From NCBI GenBank assembly GCA_026874595.1, contig CM049314.1, forward strand, positions 1,513,318-1,577,317: a stretch of DNA of 64,000 bases, given 5' to 3'. A model generated the notes under the pieces. The model had not been told where the DNA came from and searched no databases. It worked only from the letters and a program-made list of their open reading frames with translations. The translations under genes were made by a program, and so were the position numbers. The stretch is from Sipunculus nudus. Taxonomy: Eukaryota > Annelida > Sipuncula > Golfingiida > Sipunculidae. Numbering within the stretch: the first letter of the stretch is position 1; every line of letters begins with the position of its first letter. Positions 34,201 through 48,100 of the stretch are shown here, one piece after another.

Positions 34201-37200
34201 ATAAAGTTTATAACGATGTATAGAATGAAATTAATGCATTTCTCTTCCAATAGCGGAACTGCATTGGATTAAACGTTTAATGTTCAGGGCCCAAGATGTA
34301 TTAATTAAGCTGAGAGCCAGCTGCTGAATTGTGTGTCTAGATGTCTCATAGATAGCGGAAGTATCTTGCGAAACAGATATTTTTAAATAAGATAATATCC
34401 TTCCATCTAGCTACTATATTTATATATTTGTTGTATAATGCCATTGTATAAAATTCCAGTCACAGGATTTCCAACATGGGCGAATAGCATTATAATCACA
34501 ATTGTGACGACAATATACACAACCTTTGTAAGTATTTGTTTCTTATAATGAGTTTACGATTCCATGACTATAGTTTGAAAAGGGTGGTTTATGTTTACAT
34601 TTAAAAAGCGTTTACATGTACTCTTTCAGAGTAATATAATCTTCAGAAAAAAAATTAAAATCATATTTAAACTAAATTGAGTTTGTTTGTGACGAAAAAA
34701 AACATATATATGTCTCCCCTCCTTACGGGATTCCCATCCCCAAATTTGAAGGACAAAAATTGACCTTGAAGATGAAGGTCAAGGTCACCAGTTTCTGAAC
34801 ACATCCAAAATATTGGAAGAAACAATTGACGTTTCAAATTTTACAAAAAAAAAGTTGAGTATTTCAAAAGTTATAGCGTTCATGAAAAATGTTATTTCTT
34901 CTGATTTGACCTTGAAGATGAAAGGCAAGGTCACCTGTTTTCCATCCGTTTCTAGAACTTGTGTATCAAGTTTGATCAAAGAATATGCAGTGCTTCAAAA
35001 GTCACCACATTCACAAGAAAATGTAGAAACAATGAGCAATAATTCCACTGATTTGACCTTGAAGATCCAGTTCAAGATCAATGATTTTCGAACTCATGCA
35101 AGAACTTAGTTAAAACAATTTGTTTATCAGATTTTAGGGAAATAGTATGCGATACTTCAAAAGTGATGAAGTTGAAAAAAGGGCCCTATTTTGGCTGATT
35201 TGACCTTGTAGGTTAGGGTCAGGGTCAGCGCTTTTCGAACTCGTCGGAGATCCTTGTAGAAACATTTCAAATTTCAAATGTACTGAAAAAACACTGAGCG
35301 GTTCAAAATTAATCGCTTTCATAAGAATGACACGGACGTCGACAGACCAAACACATTATGTCTCCCAAATGTTGAGACATAATTAAAGCCTCTGTTCTTT
35401 GAAACAAAATGATACCACTAGTATACCGTTTTTAGTAATACTGTTTATTCTTTCAATTCAGCGTTTAAAGAAATGTGATAAATAATTGTTTTCATACGTA
35501 GTATAAACTTTAACATATTACTTAGAAAAGAGAAAACATGTTAACACTGGCTTTTTGATTTGGCTCGTACACCTTCACAGGAATATGTAACATATTTTTC
35601 TACATGCTATAACAATACTACGTGATAATATGTATTTTTAGGGCGGGATGAAAGGCGTGATATGGACGGACATGTTTCAGGGAGTCATCTTGCTCGTCGG
35701 CCTCATCATCATCGCTGTCCTGGTGATTATATACAGTAAAACCTGTGTAATAAGACCACCTGTCAGACTGGTCAAAATCTTTCTAAATTCACGAGTTGTC
35801 TTATTAGACAGGTCAGTAATGACCAATGCGGATTCTTTCGGTTTACTCAAGGGTGGTCGTATTAGACCGATGGTCATATCAGACTGGAGTCTTTGAGACA
35901 GATGCTTCTGTATTCATTTATATCCTTTACCTCCCGAGAGTGCCCTATTTGTACATTGGGATGATGTCGGACAAAGGATCCGGAGCCATCTCCAAACTTA
36001 GACAATGTTCCTCAGTGGCGTATCCAGGATATAGGAAAAGGTCCAGGGTCCAGGACTCACAAAATGGTCTGAAAGCCTTATAACAGGATCCTGTGGCTGG
36101 GAGGGGGGAGGGGGTTCCTGACCCCCTGGATCCGCTTCTTTCCCTTTGGCAATATTTACACAGCTGGCAACCTATACAATCACCCTGAGAGGGCTTATAC
36201 CCTGATAATTCTGAAAATCAGAACCTCTTGGAGTTTGCATGATCATTAAAACATGGAGTTAGATTCCCCATAGCATTTAACTCCATGATTAAAACAAAGA
36301 TATTCAATCAAACTAGAAATGACTGGGCGGCTTGTTCTCGTTCAAACGCCATGCAGTGTTCTATTATTGAATATACAAACCGTAGCATATTGTCACAATA
36401 AATAACGACCTGCATAACATCTCTGTTTCCACTTTCATGATTTATAATTAAATAACATAGGTTCTTTAGCCGAGTTGCTTTTCGGGTAAGCCTGATATCA
36501 ATCGCTCCTTTCGTTTTTGATCATGATGGTTTACCGAGCTCTGGTAATTTCGCTATGAACTGCAGAATGAAATGTGTCAACTATGGATTCATTTAAGTGT
36601 ATTGCGTCTCACATGACGTAGCGATGATCCCCATAGAGCACGACAGACTACAACTATAGCCAATGAATATAATATTATTATATGAAATAAATACATATAT
36701 TTCATTAATATTTTCATATTCCTTCCAAAATTTTATAAGCTGATTTTAATACATTTAAATTCAAAATTATTTGAAAACTGACACTTTTTATATTAAGATA
36801 TTAAATTTTTGATAAATCAATAAAATCAGAAATGTTTGCTTGAAAACTGTGACATTCATCTTGAAATAAATACATGTGTATGATCGTAAGAACTTTTTCT
36901 TTCCGAAAAAGAAAGAATTTTGAGGTATTTTTTTTCAGTATTATAAGAACAACGAATATCAAAATTTCCTTTGTAATATAGGCTAAACCATTCCTTATGT
37001 TTCTATTGTAAGTATTTGTAATACCAATATATACTTATCTTCTTAATTTAGACCGGATTCCACCTTATTATTTCAGCCTTCACCGATAGACAGGAAGATT
37101 ATAGGGGTTTATATATTTAAGCCACGGGGAGGCTAAAAAAATAAACTCATCAACCCCTATATAATCCACTGTAAGCTTCCAGTATAACAGGAGCGGCTTA

Positions 37201-40200
37201 AATAGTTAAGAAATCAACCCCTATATAAACCACTGTCAGCTTTAAGTCTAACGGGGCGGCTAAAATAATAAACTCATCTACCCCTATATAATCCACTGTA
37301 AGCTTACAGTATACCGTGGGCGGATTAAATAATAAACTCATCAACCCCTATATAATCCACTGTAAGTTTCCAGTATAACGGGGACGGCCTAAATAACAAA
37401 CTCATCCAGCCCTATATAATCCATTGTAAGCTTCCAGTATAACGGAAGCGGCTAAAATAATAAACTCATCAACCCCTATATAATCCACTGTAAGCTTCCA
37501 GTATAACAGGGGCGGCTTAAATAATAAACTCATCATCCCCTATAGCATTCCCTGGAAGCTTCCAGTATAACGGGGGCGGCTTAAATAATAAACTCATCCA
37601 CCCCTATATAATCCACTGTAAGCTTCCAGTATAACGGGGGCGGCTTAAATAATAAACTCATCAACCCTTATTCCTTTGTAATGAAGGCTAAACCATTCCT
37701 AATGTTTCTATTGTAAGTATTTTTGGTACCAATATATATATACTTAACTTCTTAATTCAGAACGGATTCCACTCTTTTAATGACCTTATTATTTCATCCT
37801 CCCCGTTAGACAGGGAAGCTTACAGAGGTTTATATGTGGGTTGATAAGTTTATTCCTATATTGATATTTGGGTAACTCTTTTTTAACTGCTTAAGGTTCT
37901 TCCAAGTCAAAAACCGTTGATTTCTTCAATCATTTTTTGCGCTTGATCAACGAAATAGCTAATTTTCAAAAGCTGAAATTTGTGCTCAGTAATAGTCCAA
38001 AGATACACATTTACTCCTTATATTCATTTTTGAACTTGATCTTGTTCCAAAGGTCTTACACTCCATCCCCAATTCCCTATTATCGCCTATTTGGCTGGGG
38101 TTTTTTTTTTTGGGGGGGGGGGGGGGACGGCAGGTGCTTCCAGTGATCGCTTTGCGAATGCATCAACTTGTTCTTATTATTCTCATTGTTTATTCTTCTT
38201 TTTCTGATTATTATTATTAATTTTACGTCTCTGCCAGGGTTCAGTAAAAGTTGGAGGGCTCCCAAGAGTGATCGAGCTGGCCCAAGAAGGTGGTAGGCTG
38301 AATTTCTTCAAGTTAGTATTGTAATCACTGATACTGCAGTTTTAGACGCGGCATCCAAAACTACTTACAAAGAAAACTGTAGAATGATCACAGATAAAGT
38401 AGCTTAAAGTGTCACTTAATTTAATTACTTCACACAAATGCTGTTCAAAATTCAAAGCGAAAAAAACATATTTTGTATTACTGAATAAACGTGTCTTGTG
38501 GTGTTTGATAGAATCATGAAATAAATTTTGAAGATTACTTAGTGTTGCAGTTATTTAAAGTCATCAGACCGAAAGTCGGTTTCGAATAAAACAGGAGGCA
38601 TTTTTATGAATTGAAAAAGAAAACAGTTATAGATAGCCAATAATATTTATAATAGATAAAATATTTTTCGGGTTAACGACTTAATTTTACAGTTTCAATC
38701 CTGATCCGACTGTACGAATGACATTTTGGTCCGTCGTGGTTGCGCAATTGACGCTCTTTGTGGGACAAGGTACTAACCAACAGATTGTGCAACGATACTG
38801 TTCACTTCCAACCTTGGGAAAAGCCAAACTGTGAGTTAGACTCTCTTACTACTTAAATATATGAGCTATAAAAACTTATAATTTGTGTTCTTTACTTTAA
38901 GTTTCTGTCTATTTGAAAGATGTTTCTGAAACAGCAGAGAAACGTTATGAGTTCGTATTTATGTAAAACAAAAAATATAAAACAATAATATACTGAGATA
39001 ACATAGCCATATGTCGTCCAACGGCTCGTGGTTATTTAAAAATGACCCACTGGTGCTCCTTCTGGACCCGCTTCCGACACTGGCAAACTCACACACACGA
39101 ACAATGCTAAACACACATATCTTAAAAGATAGATATTAGTGCACGATTTGTTCGTTTTCAGGTCGGTCTTGTTGTTAATTCCGGTAACATTCGTTTAAAG
39201 GTCGTTCCTCTTGCTGATTCCGTCATCATTCTTTATACAGGTCGGTCGTGTTGTTGAATCCAGGTATCATTAGTTTTACAAGTCGGCCCTGTTGCTGATT
39301 CCGGTATCTTTAGTTTAACAAATCGGTCCTGCTGTTGTTTCCGATATCGTTAGTCTTGCAGGTCGGTCCTGTTCTTGAACCCGGTATCGTTCGATTTACA
39401 GACCGGTCCTGTTGCTGATTCTGGTATCTTTATTTTACAAGACGGTCCTGTTGATTTTTCAGGTATCATTTGTCTTACAGGTCGGTCCTGTTCTTGAACC
39501 CGGTATCGTTCGATTTACAGGCTGGTCCTGTTTCTGATTCCGGTATCTTTATTTTACAAGACGGTCCTGCTGATTTTCCAGGTATCGTTTGTCTTACAGG
39601 TCGGTCCTGTTCTTGAATCCGGAATCGTTGGTCTTACAGGTCGGTCCTGTTCTTGAACCCGGTATCGTTCGATTTACAGGCCGGTCCTGTTGCTGATTCT
39701 GGTATCTTTATTTTACAAGATGGTCCTGTTGATTTTTCAGGTATCGTTCTTTTTACAGGACGGTCCTGTTCTTGATTTCTGTATCGTTCTTTTTACAGGT
39801 CGGTCCTGTTGTTGACTCCGTTACGATCTTTTTACAGGTCTGTCCTGTTGTTGATTCCGATATCGTTCTTTTTACATGTTGGTCCTGTTCTTGAATCTGG
39901 TATTGTTCGTTTTTCAGGTCTGCCCTGATGCTGATTCCTGTATCGTTTTTTTACAGTTTGGTTCTGTTGTTGATTTCTTTATCGTTCTTTTTACAGGCGG
40001 CTACTTTTGTTGATTTCTGTATCGTTTGTCTTACAGGTCAGTCATGTTCTTGAATCCGGTATCGTTTGTTTTACAGGTCTGTTATGATGCTGATTCAGGT
40101 ATCGTTCTTTTACAGGTTGGTCCTGTTGTTGATTTCTGTATCGTTCTCTTTACAGGTCGGTCCTAATGCTGATTCCGGTATCGTTCTTTTTACAGATCGG

Positions 40201-43200
40201 TCTTGTTGTTGATTCTTGTATTGTTCTTTTAAATGTCGATCTTGTTGTTGATTCCGGTATCGTTCTTTTTAATGTCGGTCCTGTTGTTGATTTCTGTATC
40301 GTTCTTTTTACAGGTCGGTTCTGTTGTTGATTTCTGTATTTTTTTACAGGTCGGTCCTGTTGTTAATACCTGTATCGTTCTTTTTACAGGTCGGTCCTGT
40401 TGTTGATTTCTGTATCGTTCTTTTACAGGTCGGTCCTGTTGTTAATTCTGGTATCGTTCTTTTTACAGGTCAGTCCTGTTGTTGATTCCGGTATCGTTCG
40501 TACTGACAGTTCTAGGTTTCATCGTGTCTTTGGTTATGTACGCCTACTATCACAGCATCGGTTGTGACCCACTCCGTTCTGGGCAGATCAACAACCCAAA
40601 TCAGGTAAAGAACTCAAATTAAAGACTTGTTTAGACTTTCCCAGTCGATGCAGTGGTTAAGACTTAAGGTCTAATCATCGTCAAACAACCTTGGTTTAAT
40701 TTAGCTTTAAAATTCATATTAATAATAATTTTAGACACAGTGATGTATATATATTTAGAATCCTTAGAATATTCTCTATTAGATGAGATATATTTAAAAA
40801 GTGTAACAGTGTCCACTTTGAAAATTTAAAACTTGAAATGATTTAAAATTTTTTTTAATTGGATATATCTCAAAATTAGCATAGGGTATGTATGTGGAAA
40901 TAGTATCATTTGAAACTACATACAAATATCTCCAGGCGCTTTTTTTGTTATATATTTATTGTCTTTTTTCATAATGAATTTCAAATTTTAAAAAAATGTG
41001 TGATGTTAACAATACTTATTTCGGTTAAATAACGTATTTCTACTACACTAAAAACGATATAGGAAAAACAAAAAAACGCATTTTAGAATACTTGTTGATT
41101 TACCTATATGCAAAATTTGAAGACTCTATATTCGATGGTTTTTGAGAAATATCGCTCTGAAGACCGTACAGTCTCCTGAAATACTGTTTTGAGAAAACGG
41201 CCAAAACTGTTTGGGAAGAGAAATTTCGTTTTGAGTGGAAAACAGGGATATAAGCGCAAGTGACAGTTGTATTTTTTCACTAAATGTTCGGATGAGAATC
41301 GGTTTCAATATATAAATTATAAAATTTAATGGGCTCCCGCGCCGGGGCACGCGTCAGGTGTGAAGTGACTGATAAGAACGATCACTCTGTTTACTCTGCG
41401 CTCTCATTCAGACCACCATATACCCTAATCCAATTAACAGCTTGTCTCTCCCTCTCACAATATATATGAGACACTACATAGCTAGCAGCAACACATATAT
41501 CCCTCTCTCATTAGATTTATTTACACCAGTCATATACGCGCTAAATCGTGCTGCGGCCGCTCTTCCTTTACCGATCGCTCTCCATAGCTAAAACTTCGGC
41601 GCGGTTCACTTCGCAAAATTTGTTGGCAGGCGACGTGGTGGTGTAACTTGGTGCCGCGTTCCTCTCACAAAATTCATTCGTGCAACGCAGTCCCATATTG
41701 CTGCACCACTCTCGGCGTTTATCTACATCCTCCATTAACGACACGGGAACCTTGTGATCAGCAGTATGTGGCTGTCTCTCGTTCAAATAGCGAATTTTAT
41801 CTTCGCTCGTTCTACTCTTATTTTCTTCGACCCATGACGTTCAGTGTATATTATAGAAAAAGGAACGATGTATTCGGTAATGGTTTTGTCGATGTAATGA
41901 TGGACCCTGGGAGAAAATGTTATAGTGTATAACAGGGTCAATATTACAGAAATAACAATCAGTAAATTCATATTTCTGTGTATATTCTTGGTGCCAGGAC
42001 CATTATTGGGTGACACTAACATATTTTAGGGCAGTGACATGGACATTATTCGGCGACTGGAGTAGTACGATGTACAGTTTACTTCTGGGTTAGGCGTATA
42101 GGGGGGACGTATTAATTAGTGCCAATTAGTAAGTGCCGGTAATAAAGATAAGCTCTTTCCCGGCTGACTGACCGCGGCTTCCCCACGCCTGTCAATGAAC
42201 CATTTGCCTAATACCGCGAGCGCATGGTTAACCAATAAGCAACTTCACGCTGCTAACTCTCGCCGAGCTGACAGCTGGTCCTGTTTGCACCCCACGTGGG
42301 GTTGACATCTGAATTCTAATTGATACAATATAAGCTTAGGAACGTGTTTTTGTGAAAAGATAGATATAGCAAACATCTATAAAACCAGATGTTTTTCAGA
42401 AAAATGTAATTTTCATGATTTTTGACGATGATTAGACCTTAATTCCTTCCTCTGTCAGAGCCATCAAACGTCCTCTCGCTATGTCACAAAGTTTATAACC
42501 GGGACTGCCACCTTGCGGGAAATTATATAACTAATTTTACCGTATGGTGACAGACGATGCCACTGGGTTACATGGAATCACGTTTTATTTTAGTACTAAG
42601 ACTCGTTTTGAATGAAAATCCTACTGGATTTTCAATCAATTTACATAAAATAATTTTAAAATGTTAATCGCAGATTTATTTTACCTCATTAAACATTAAC
42701 TCTACTCCGGAGAAAAGTATAAGTACAAGTTATATTACATATTATTGTTTTCTAAAAATGGCTTAAGATAAGGCATAACATCAAGGCGTCGAATATGTAA
42801 CCAATGGTTTCGGTAGTCAAATATTACAGGGAGGGGCTAAATCATTCTATATATTCTTACTCTGTATTCATAGTGGGTAACCTGTTCTATGTATTGCTCT
42901 ATGATTATATCTTGCCTATGATGATTACATCTTGGTCTTTGTATTTCTCTGTGATTACATCTTGCTCTATATTTTGCTCTATAATAACCTGCTCTATGTA
43001 TTGCTCTATGATTTCCTGCTCTATGTGTTGCTCTATGATAACCTGCTCTATGTATTGTTCTATGATTACCTGCTCTATGTGTTGCTCTATGATAACCTGC
43101 TATATGTATTGCTCTATGATTACTTGCTCTATGTGTTGCTCTATGATAACCTGCTCTATGTATTGCTCTATGATTACCTGCTCTATGTGTTGCTCTGTGA

Positions 43201-45078
43201 TAACCTGCTCTATGTATTGCTCTATGATTACCTGCTCTATGTGTTGCTCTATGATAACCTGCTCTATGTATTGCTCTATGATTACCTGCTCTATGTGTTG
43301 CTCTATGATAACCTGCTCTATGTGTTGCTCTATGATAACCTGCTCTATGTGTTGCTTTATGATAAGCTGCTCTATGTGTTGCTCTTAATAACCTGCTCTA
43401 TGTGTTGCTCTATGATAACCTGCTCTATGTAATGCTCTATGATTACCTGCTCTATGTATTGCGCTATGATTACCTGCTCTAAGTATTTATCTAATATTAA
43501 CAGCTCTTTTCATTGCTCTATGATAACAGCTTGCTCTTTCTAATGCCAAACGATTACCTGCTCTGTTTTGCTCTATGCGTACCTGCTTTATGTATTGCTC
43601 TTTGATTTAATCTTGCTCATGCATTGCTCTTATATTACCTGCTCTATGTGTTGCTCTACGATTACCTGCTCTATGTATTTCTTTAACATTAACTGCTCTA
43701 TGTATTGCTCTATGATTACATCTTGCCCTATATTACAATAGAACTACCCAGTTTTATCATAAATTGACCCCTTGTTCTATACTGCAGTTATTCTCGGTAT
43801 TTGTGGTGAACGTGTTAGGCCAGCCAGGAATCCCGGGTTTATTTTTTGCCGTTCTCTTCAGTGCTGTACTAAGGTAAGAATAAAGAGCTATGTCAATTAT
43901 CCTAGAAACTGTATACAGCATTAATATTATCATCAATAGTAGCACTTGGTATTCATCCCATGTTAGCTTTATAACCGTGGGGTTTGTTTCCAGGGATGGA
44001 GGGACATGTCCCTCACACCTTCTCAGGGTTGGGAGACAAAATACCTTTTATGCCCCTCACTTAAAGATAATATAAACAAATATTCTTTTATATTTCAAAT
44101 GTAGTTTTATTTTATAGTTTTGTCATATTTTCCTCAATTATGCAGATTCTATTTAGACAATGTTGGATTATGTAAGTGTCAAAGCCTCATTGACTTGTAA
44201 TAAAAATAAACTTATATTTCTGAATATTTCACAATTCATAGTGAGGTGAAGAAAATTATAAAGTTATTGGAAAAGGATTTTTTCCTGTCTGTCATAAGTT
44301 GGAGAGTTGTCTGGAGAGTTTGAGTGGTGTTCTAAAGTCGGAGAGGCGGGAAGGGGGGGGGGGGGGTGGCTTCAGTCGGTACTCCTTAGGAATATCGACT
44401 ACATCAACTCTCCACTATTACCTTATTGCAAAATGCCCCGATACATTTGGTTAATAAATCAAATATTGAAACAATTATTATGAATCTCAGAGGAGCGCAT
44501 GGAGCAATCGAGGCAGCAAACTTTATAGGACCCAGCCCTTATACGGATATTGCGCACAGACTTTGAGATAAATCCTTGACCAATGTCATACACAACCACG
44601 TCGGTGAAGGGGGGCTATTCCGATATCTGACATCTATCAACTAAACATAATAACTTAGAACTTAAAAAATACTCAAGAATTTTGCAAATGGCTTTTTGCA
44701 ACTAGTGACCTTTCAACTTCCGAATATATGTAACCAGCACCTTAGGTTACATGGTTGTCCAATTTGTCAACATTGCCGTATTTACTAACACCTAGATAAA
44801 TGACACTATTTGATTACGGACATTATTTTTACAGTACCATTTCTTCCTCACTGAATGGTCTTTGTGCTATAATATGGAAGGACCTTATCGAACCCAGCAA
44901 CCCTCACATGAAAGAGTACAAGAAACTTATGATTACCAAAGGACTAGGTAAGTGGTATATACGTTTAAAACGGGTTCACGTTTGATATTCATGTCCAGGT
45001 GTTGTAAATCATTGCCAATTTCCGCGGGGGAGATTATTAATATACATCCCATACGTCCAGAGAAACTTCGGACATGGT

Positions 45079-45164
<86 letters not shown>

Positions 45165-48100
45165 GAGAATTATGTAATAAAAAATACATATATACTCGTA
45201 CAGCATACTGAAGATGTTTGTATAGGTGATACTTTAAGATAAATGTAAATTGTCCTAAGTGACTATCAAGATATTACAAGATAAACAAGATGCATTCTCA
45301 ACGCAAGATTATTAAATATGGTTTAGCCTGTAATAAAAAGTACCGAGATTGTGCCGATATTGACTTAATGGTAATTACTATTAACACCATTGCTTGATCC
45401 CCTTGTATATGTTTTCAGTTATACTGTTATGGCCTACCATAATATTATTAACGTGATGGTTTCAGTGCTTGTTCTCGGAGGAGTTGGACTCGTCATAGCA
45501 CTTGTGGTGGAGCTCATACCTGGTACCATTTTTGTGGTGAGCAGATTCAATATTTTATAACTATTATTTATACTGATTCCGTAATTTCGTTTCATTTACG
45601 ATACATTTTAGAAGTATAAGAATTCAGACAATTGGTCTTTCGTGTTTATGTTCGTCATGCCGCTGCCTCCAGTTTCATGAGTAATGAATAATAAAACAGT
45701 CCTTTCACTTGATTCTGGCATGCAGTTGTTAGCCAATCATATGACGATTAAAAATTTTAATTTCTGGCCAATGCGTTTTTGCCTTACACACGTTGGGTAG
45801 CTGACTTTATTTTGGATGGTCATATATTACCAACATTTCGATAGAGAAACTCATGCTGATACCGATGCAACATTTGACTTTGTATCGCGACGTGTCGGGG
45901 AATTGTCACCGTCATACAGTAGTATATATATTTTAATTGATCTTTGTGCGTGTTCGTGTCTACGAGATATCGTAAAGAGCAGTTTTATGGAGGATGATTT
46001 AATGTGACACATACGTCGGGAATGTTAACACTAAAACAACACAATCTGGCGTAAATATCAACAGGACGGGCTTTTTATGGTAAGGATTGGGTTTTGCATA
46101 TTTTGGAGTAATTGAATTGATCATTCAACTAGAAGCGGTATTTTATGACCTGACATCACTGATGGCGATAATGACGTCGTGAGGGAATAATGACGTCATT
46201 GTGGGAAATGTGGCTATTGTTCAGTCATTATACAGTACAGGGTTTAGTGCAGATTCAGCTTTCCCCATCCTGGTAGTAAAGGGGCGTACGGGGGTGTAAT
46301 TTATCTCCCTTTTTTGTCCAATACCTGTGTTTGCATTAGATCTCTAGTCGATTTTTCCAAAATGTCTTTTGTTCTCAGTAAGAGTCAAATGTAACAGATT
46401 TGCACTTCATATCTATTGTTGATCTTGACTTAGTTATCTTTGCCGTAACCAGGAGAAGGCGCGCAGACATTTTGTGTGTATATAATCAATGACACAAGCT
46501 CCATTATGGACAGCGATTTGTGGGTTTGGACAGAGTCTCATTGATACTATTTTGCAGATTCTAAGCCGGGTACTTGGCGGATTGGCGGCCCCGGTTGGCG
46601 TCATCTTGTGGCTGGCGCTATTATTTCCCATTGCTAATAAGTGGGTCAGTTAGTTTACATATCATGATACAAAGAACATCAGAATAAACCTATTAGCCGA
46701 GATTTTTTCTTCAAATCATGACCGCTGCATACAATGTTGAAGGAGGCTGGTTTGTTCATATTTGCCACTGTAACGAACAATGACTTCATTAAACTGTTAT
46801 GTCTCAACAGTTGAAGCCGGTTGTCTTCTGTATGCATTTGTTTTTTTTTTTTTTAATTTTCTCGCCAAAAGTTAGATCATATTCCCATTTACCTTACAGG
46901 TTAAATGTTACGTTATGTATGTATAACTTTGGCTAAGAGGTTTCAGAAGAAATGTATTTCTATTTCAAACAGTTTTTAAGACTTTACCTTAAATTACTCA
47001 AATTAATTTTAGGTTCCGGACATATTTATATGTATTATATTTACACTGCAATTTCCATTGTATCTTTACCACATTTTTAACAGTTACTGATGAGATGGTT
47101 TAAGTGATTTTAAATCATTAGAACTGAAAATATTCCGCAATATGATTGTCAACAGAGATTATATGGCTAGAAAGGAATTTATAGAAAAGAATGTTTAGAA
47201 AAGATTCCTATTCAATATGTTTGACCTGAAAAAGCCAACTGAGGGAGTTCTAGGGGTAAATCTTGATTGATGCTTACTAGCTTCTGATAAGGGATAATAA
47301 AAAGGAAAGTGATTTCAATTTTTAATGCATTTGTTTCAATTCTACAGGGAGCAATTGTCGGTGCTGTGGGTACTTTTGCATTTACTATGTGGATGAGCAT
47401 TGGGGCTCTGGTATCCCGGCCACACCGCCACACCCTGCCAACTATAGTAGATAACTGTACAGCAAACGCTACAATCAGACCTAACCCGACGGATCCGTAA
47501 GTCTGATTCATGTCCCGGCCAGACCTGTACACCCTAGCTGAAAACTATATTAGCTAACTGTACGGCAAACGTTACAATCAGTCTTAACCCACGGATCTGT
47601 AAATGCAACTCATATCCCGGCAAGATTCCTCTACAGCAAAGGCTAAAATAAGACCTGACCCCATGGACCCGTAAGTCTGAGTTATATCCTGGCAACACAA
47701 GTAATTCTGCCAACTAAAGTAGATAACTGTACGGCAAACGTTACAATCAGTCTTAACCCACGGATCCGTAAATGCAACTCATATCCCGGCAAGATTCCTC
47801 TACAGCAAAGGCTAAAATAAGACCTGACCCCATGGACCCGTAAGTCTGAGTTATATCCTGGCAACAAAAGTAATTCTGCCAACTAAAGTAGATAACTGTA
47901 CGGCAAACGCTACAATCAGTCTTAACCCACGGATCTGTAAATGCAACTCATATCCCGGCAAGATTCCTCTACAGCAAAGGCTAAAATAAGACCTGACCCC
48001 ATGGATCCGTAAGTCTGAGTTATATCCTGGCAACACAAGTAATTCTGCCAACTAAAGTAGATAACTGTACGGCAAACGTTACAATCAGTCTTAACCCACG

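Noticed and set aside
35736-35741. GTAAAA as the exon 5 donor
   Set aside because: It leaves one extra base and breaks the frame with exon 6; GTGATT at 35723 gives exact family spacing. Kept as a possible alternative donor.
41568-41786. 72-codon minus-strand ORF as a transposon protein
   Set aside because: Considered a zinc-finger (THAP-like) remnant, but the required Cys/His spacing is not present.
42804-43432. Cys/Ser/Met- and Leu/Tyr-rich ORFs (194 and 166 codons)
   Set aside because: By-product of the 27-bp minisatellite in intron 8.
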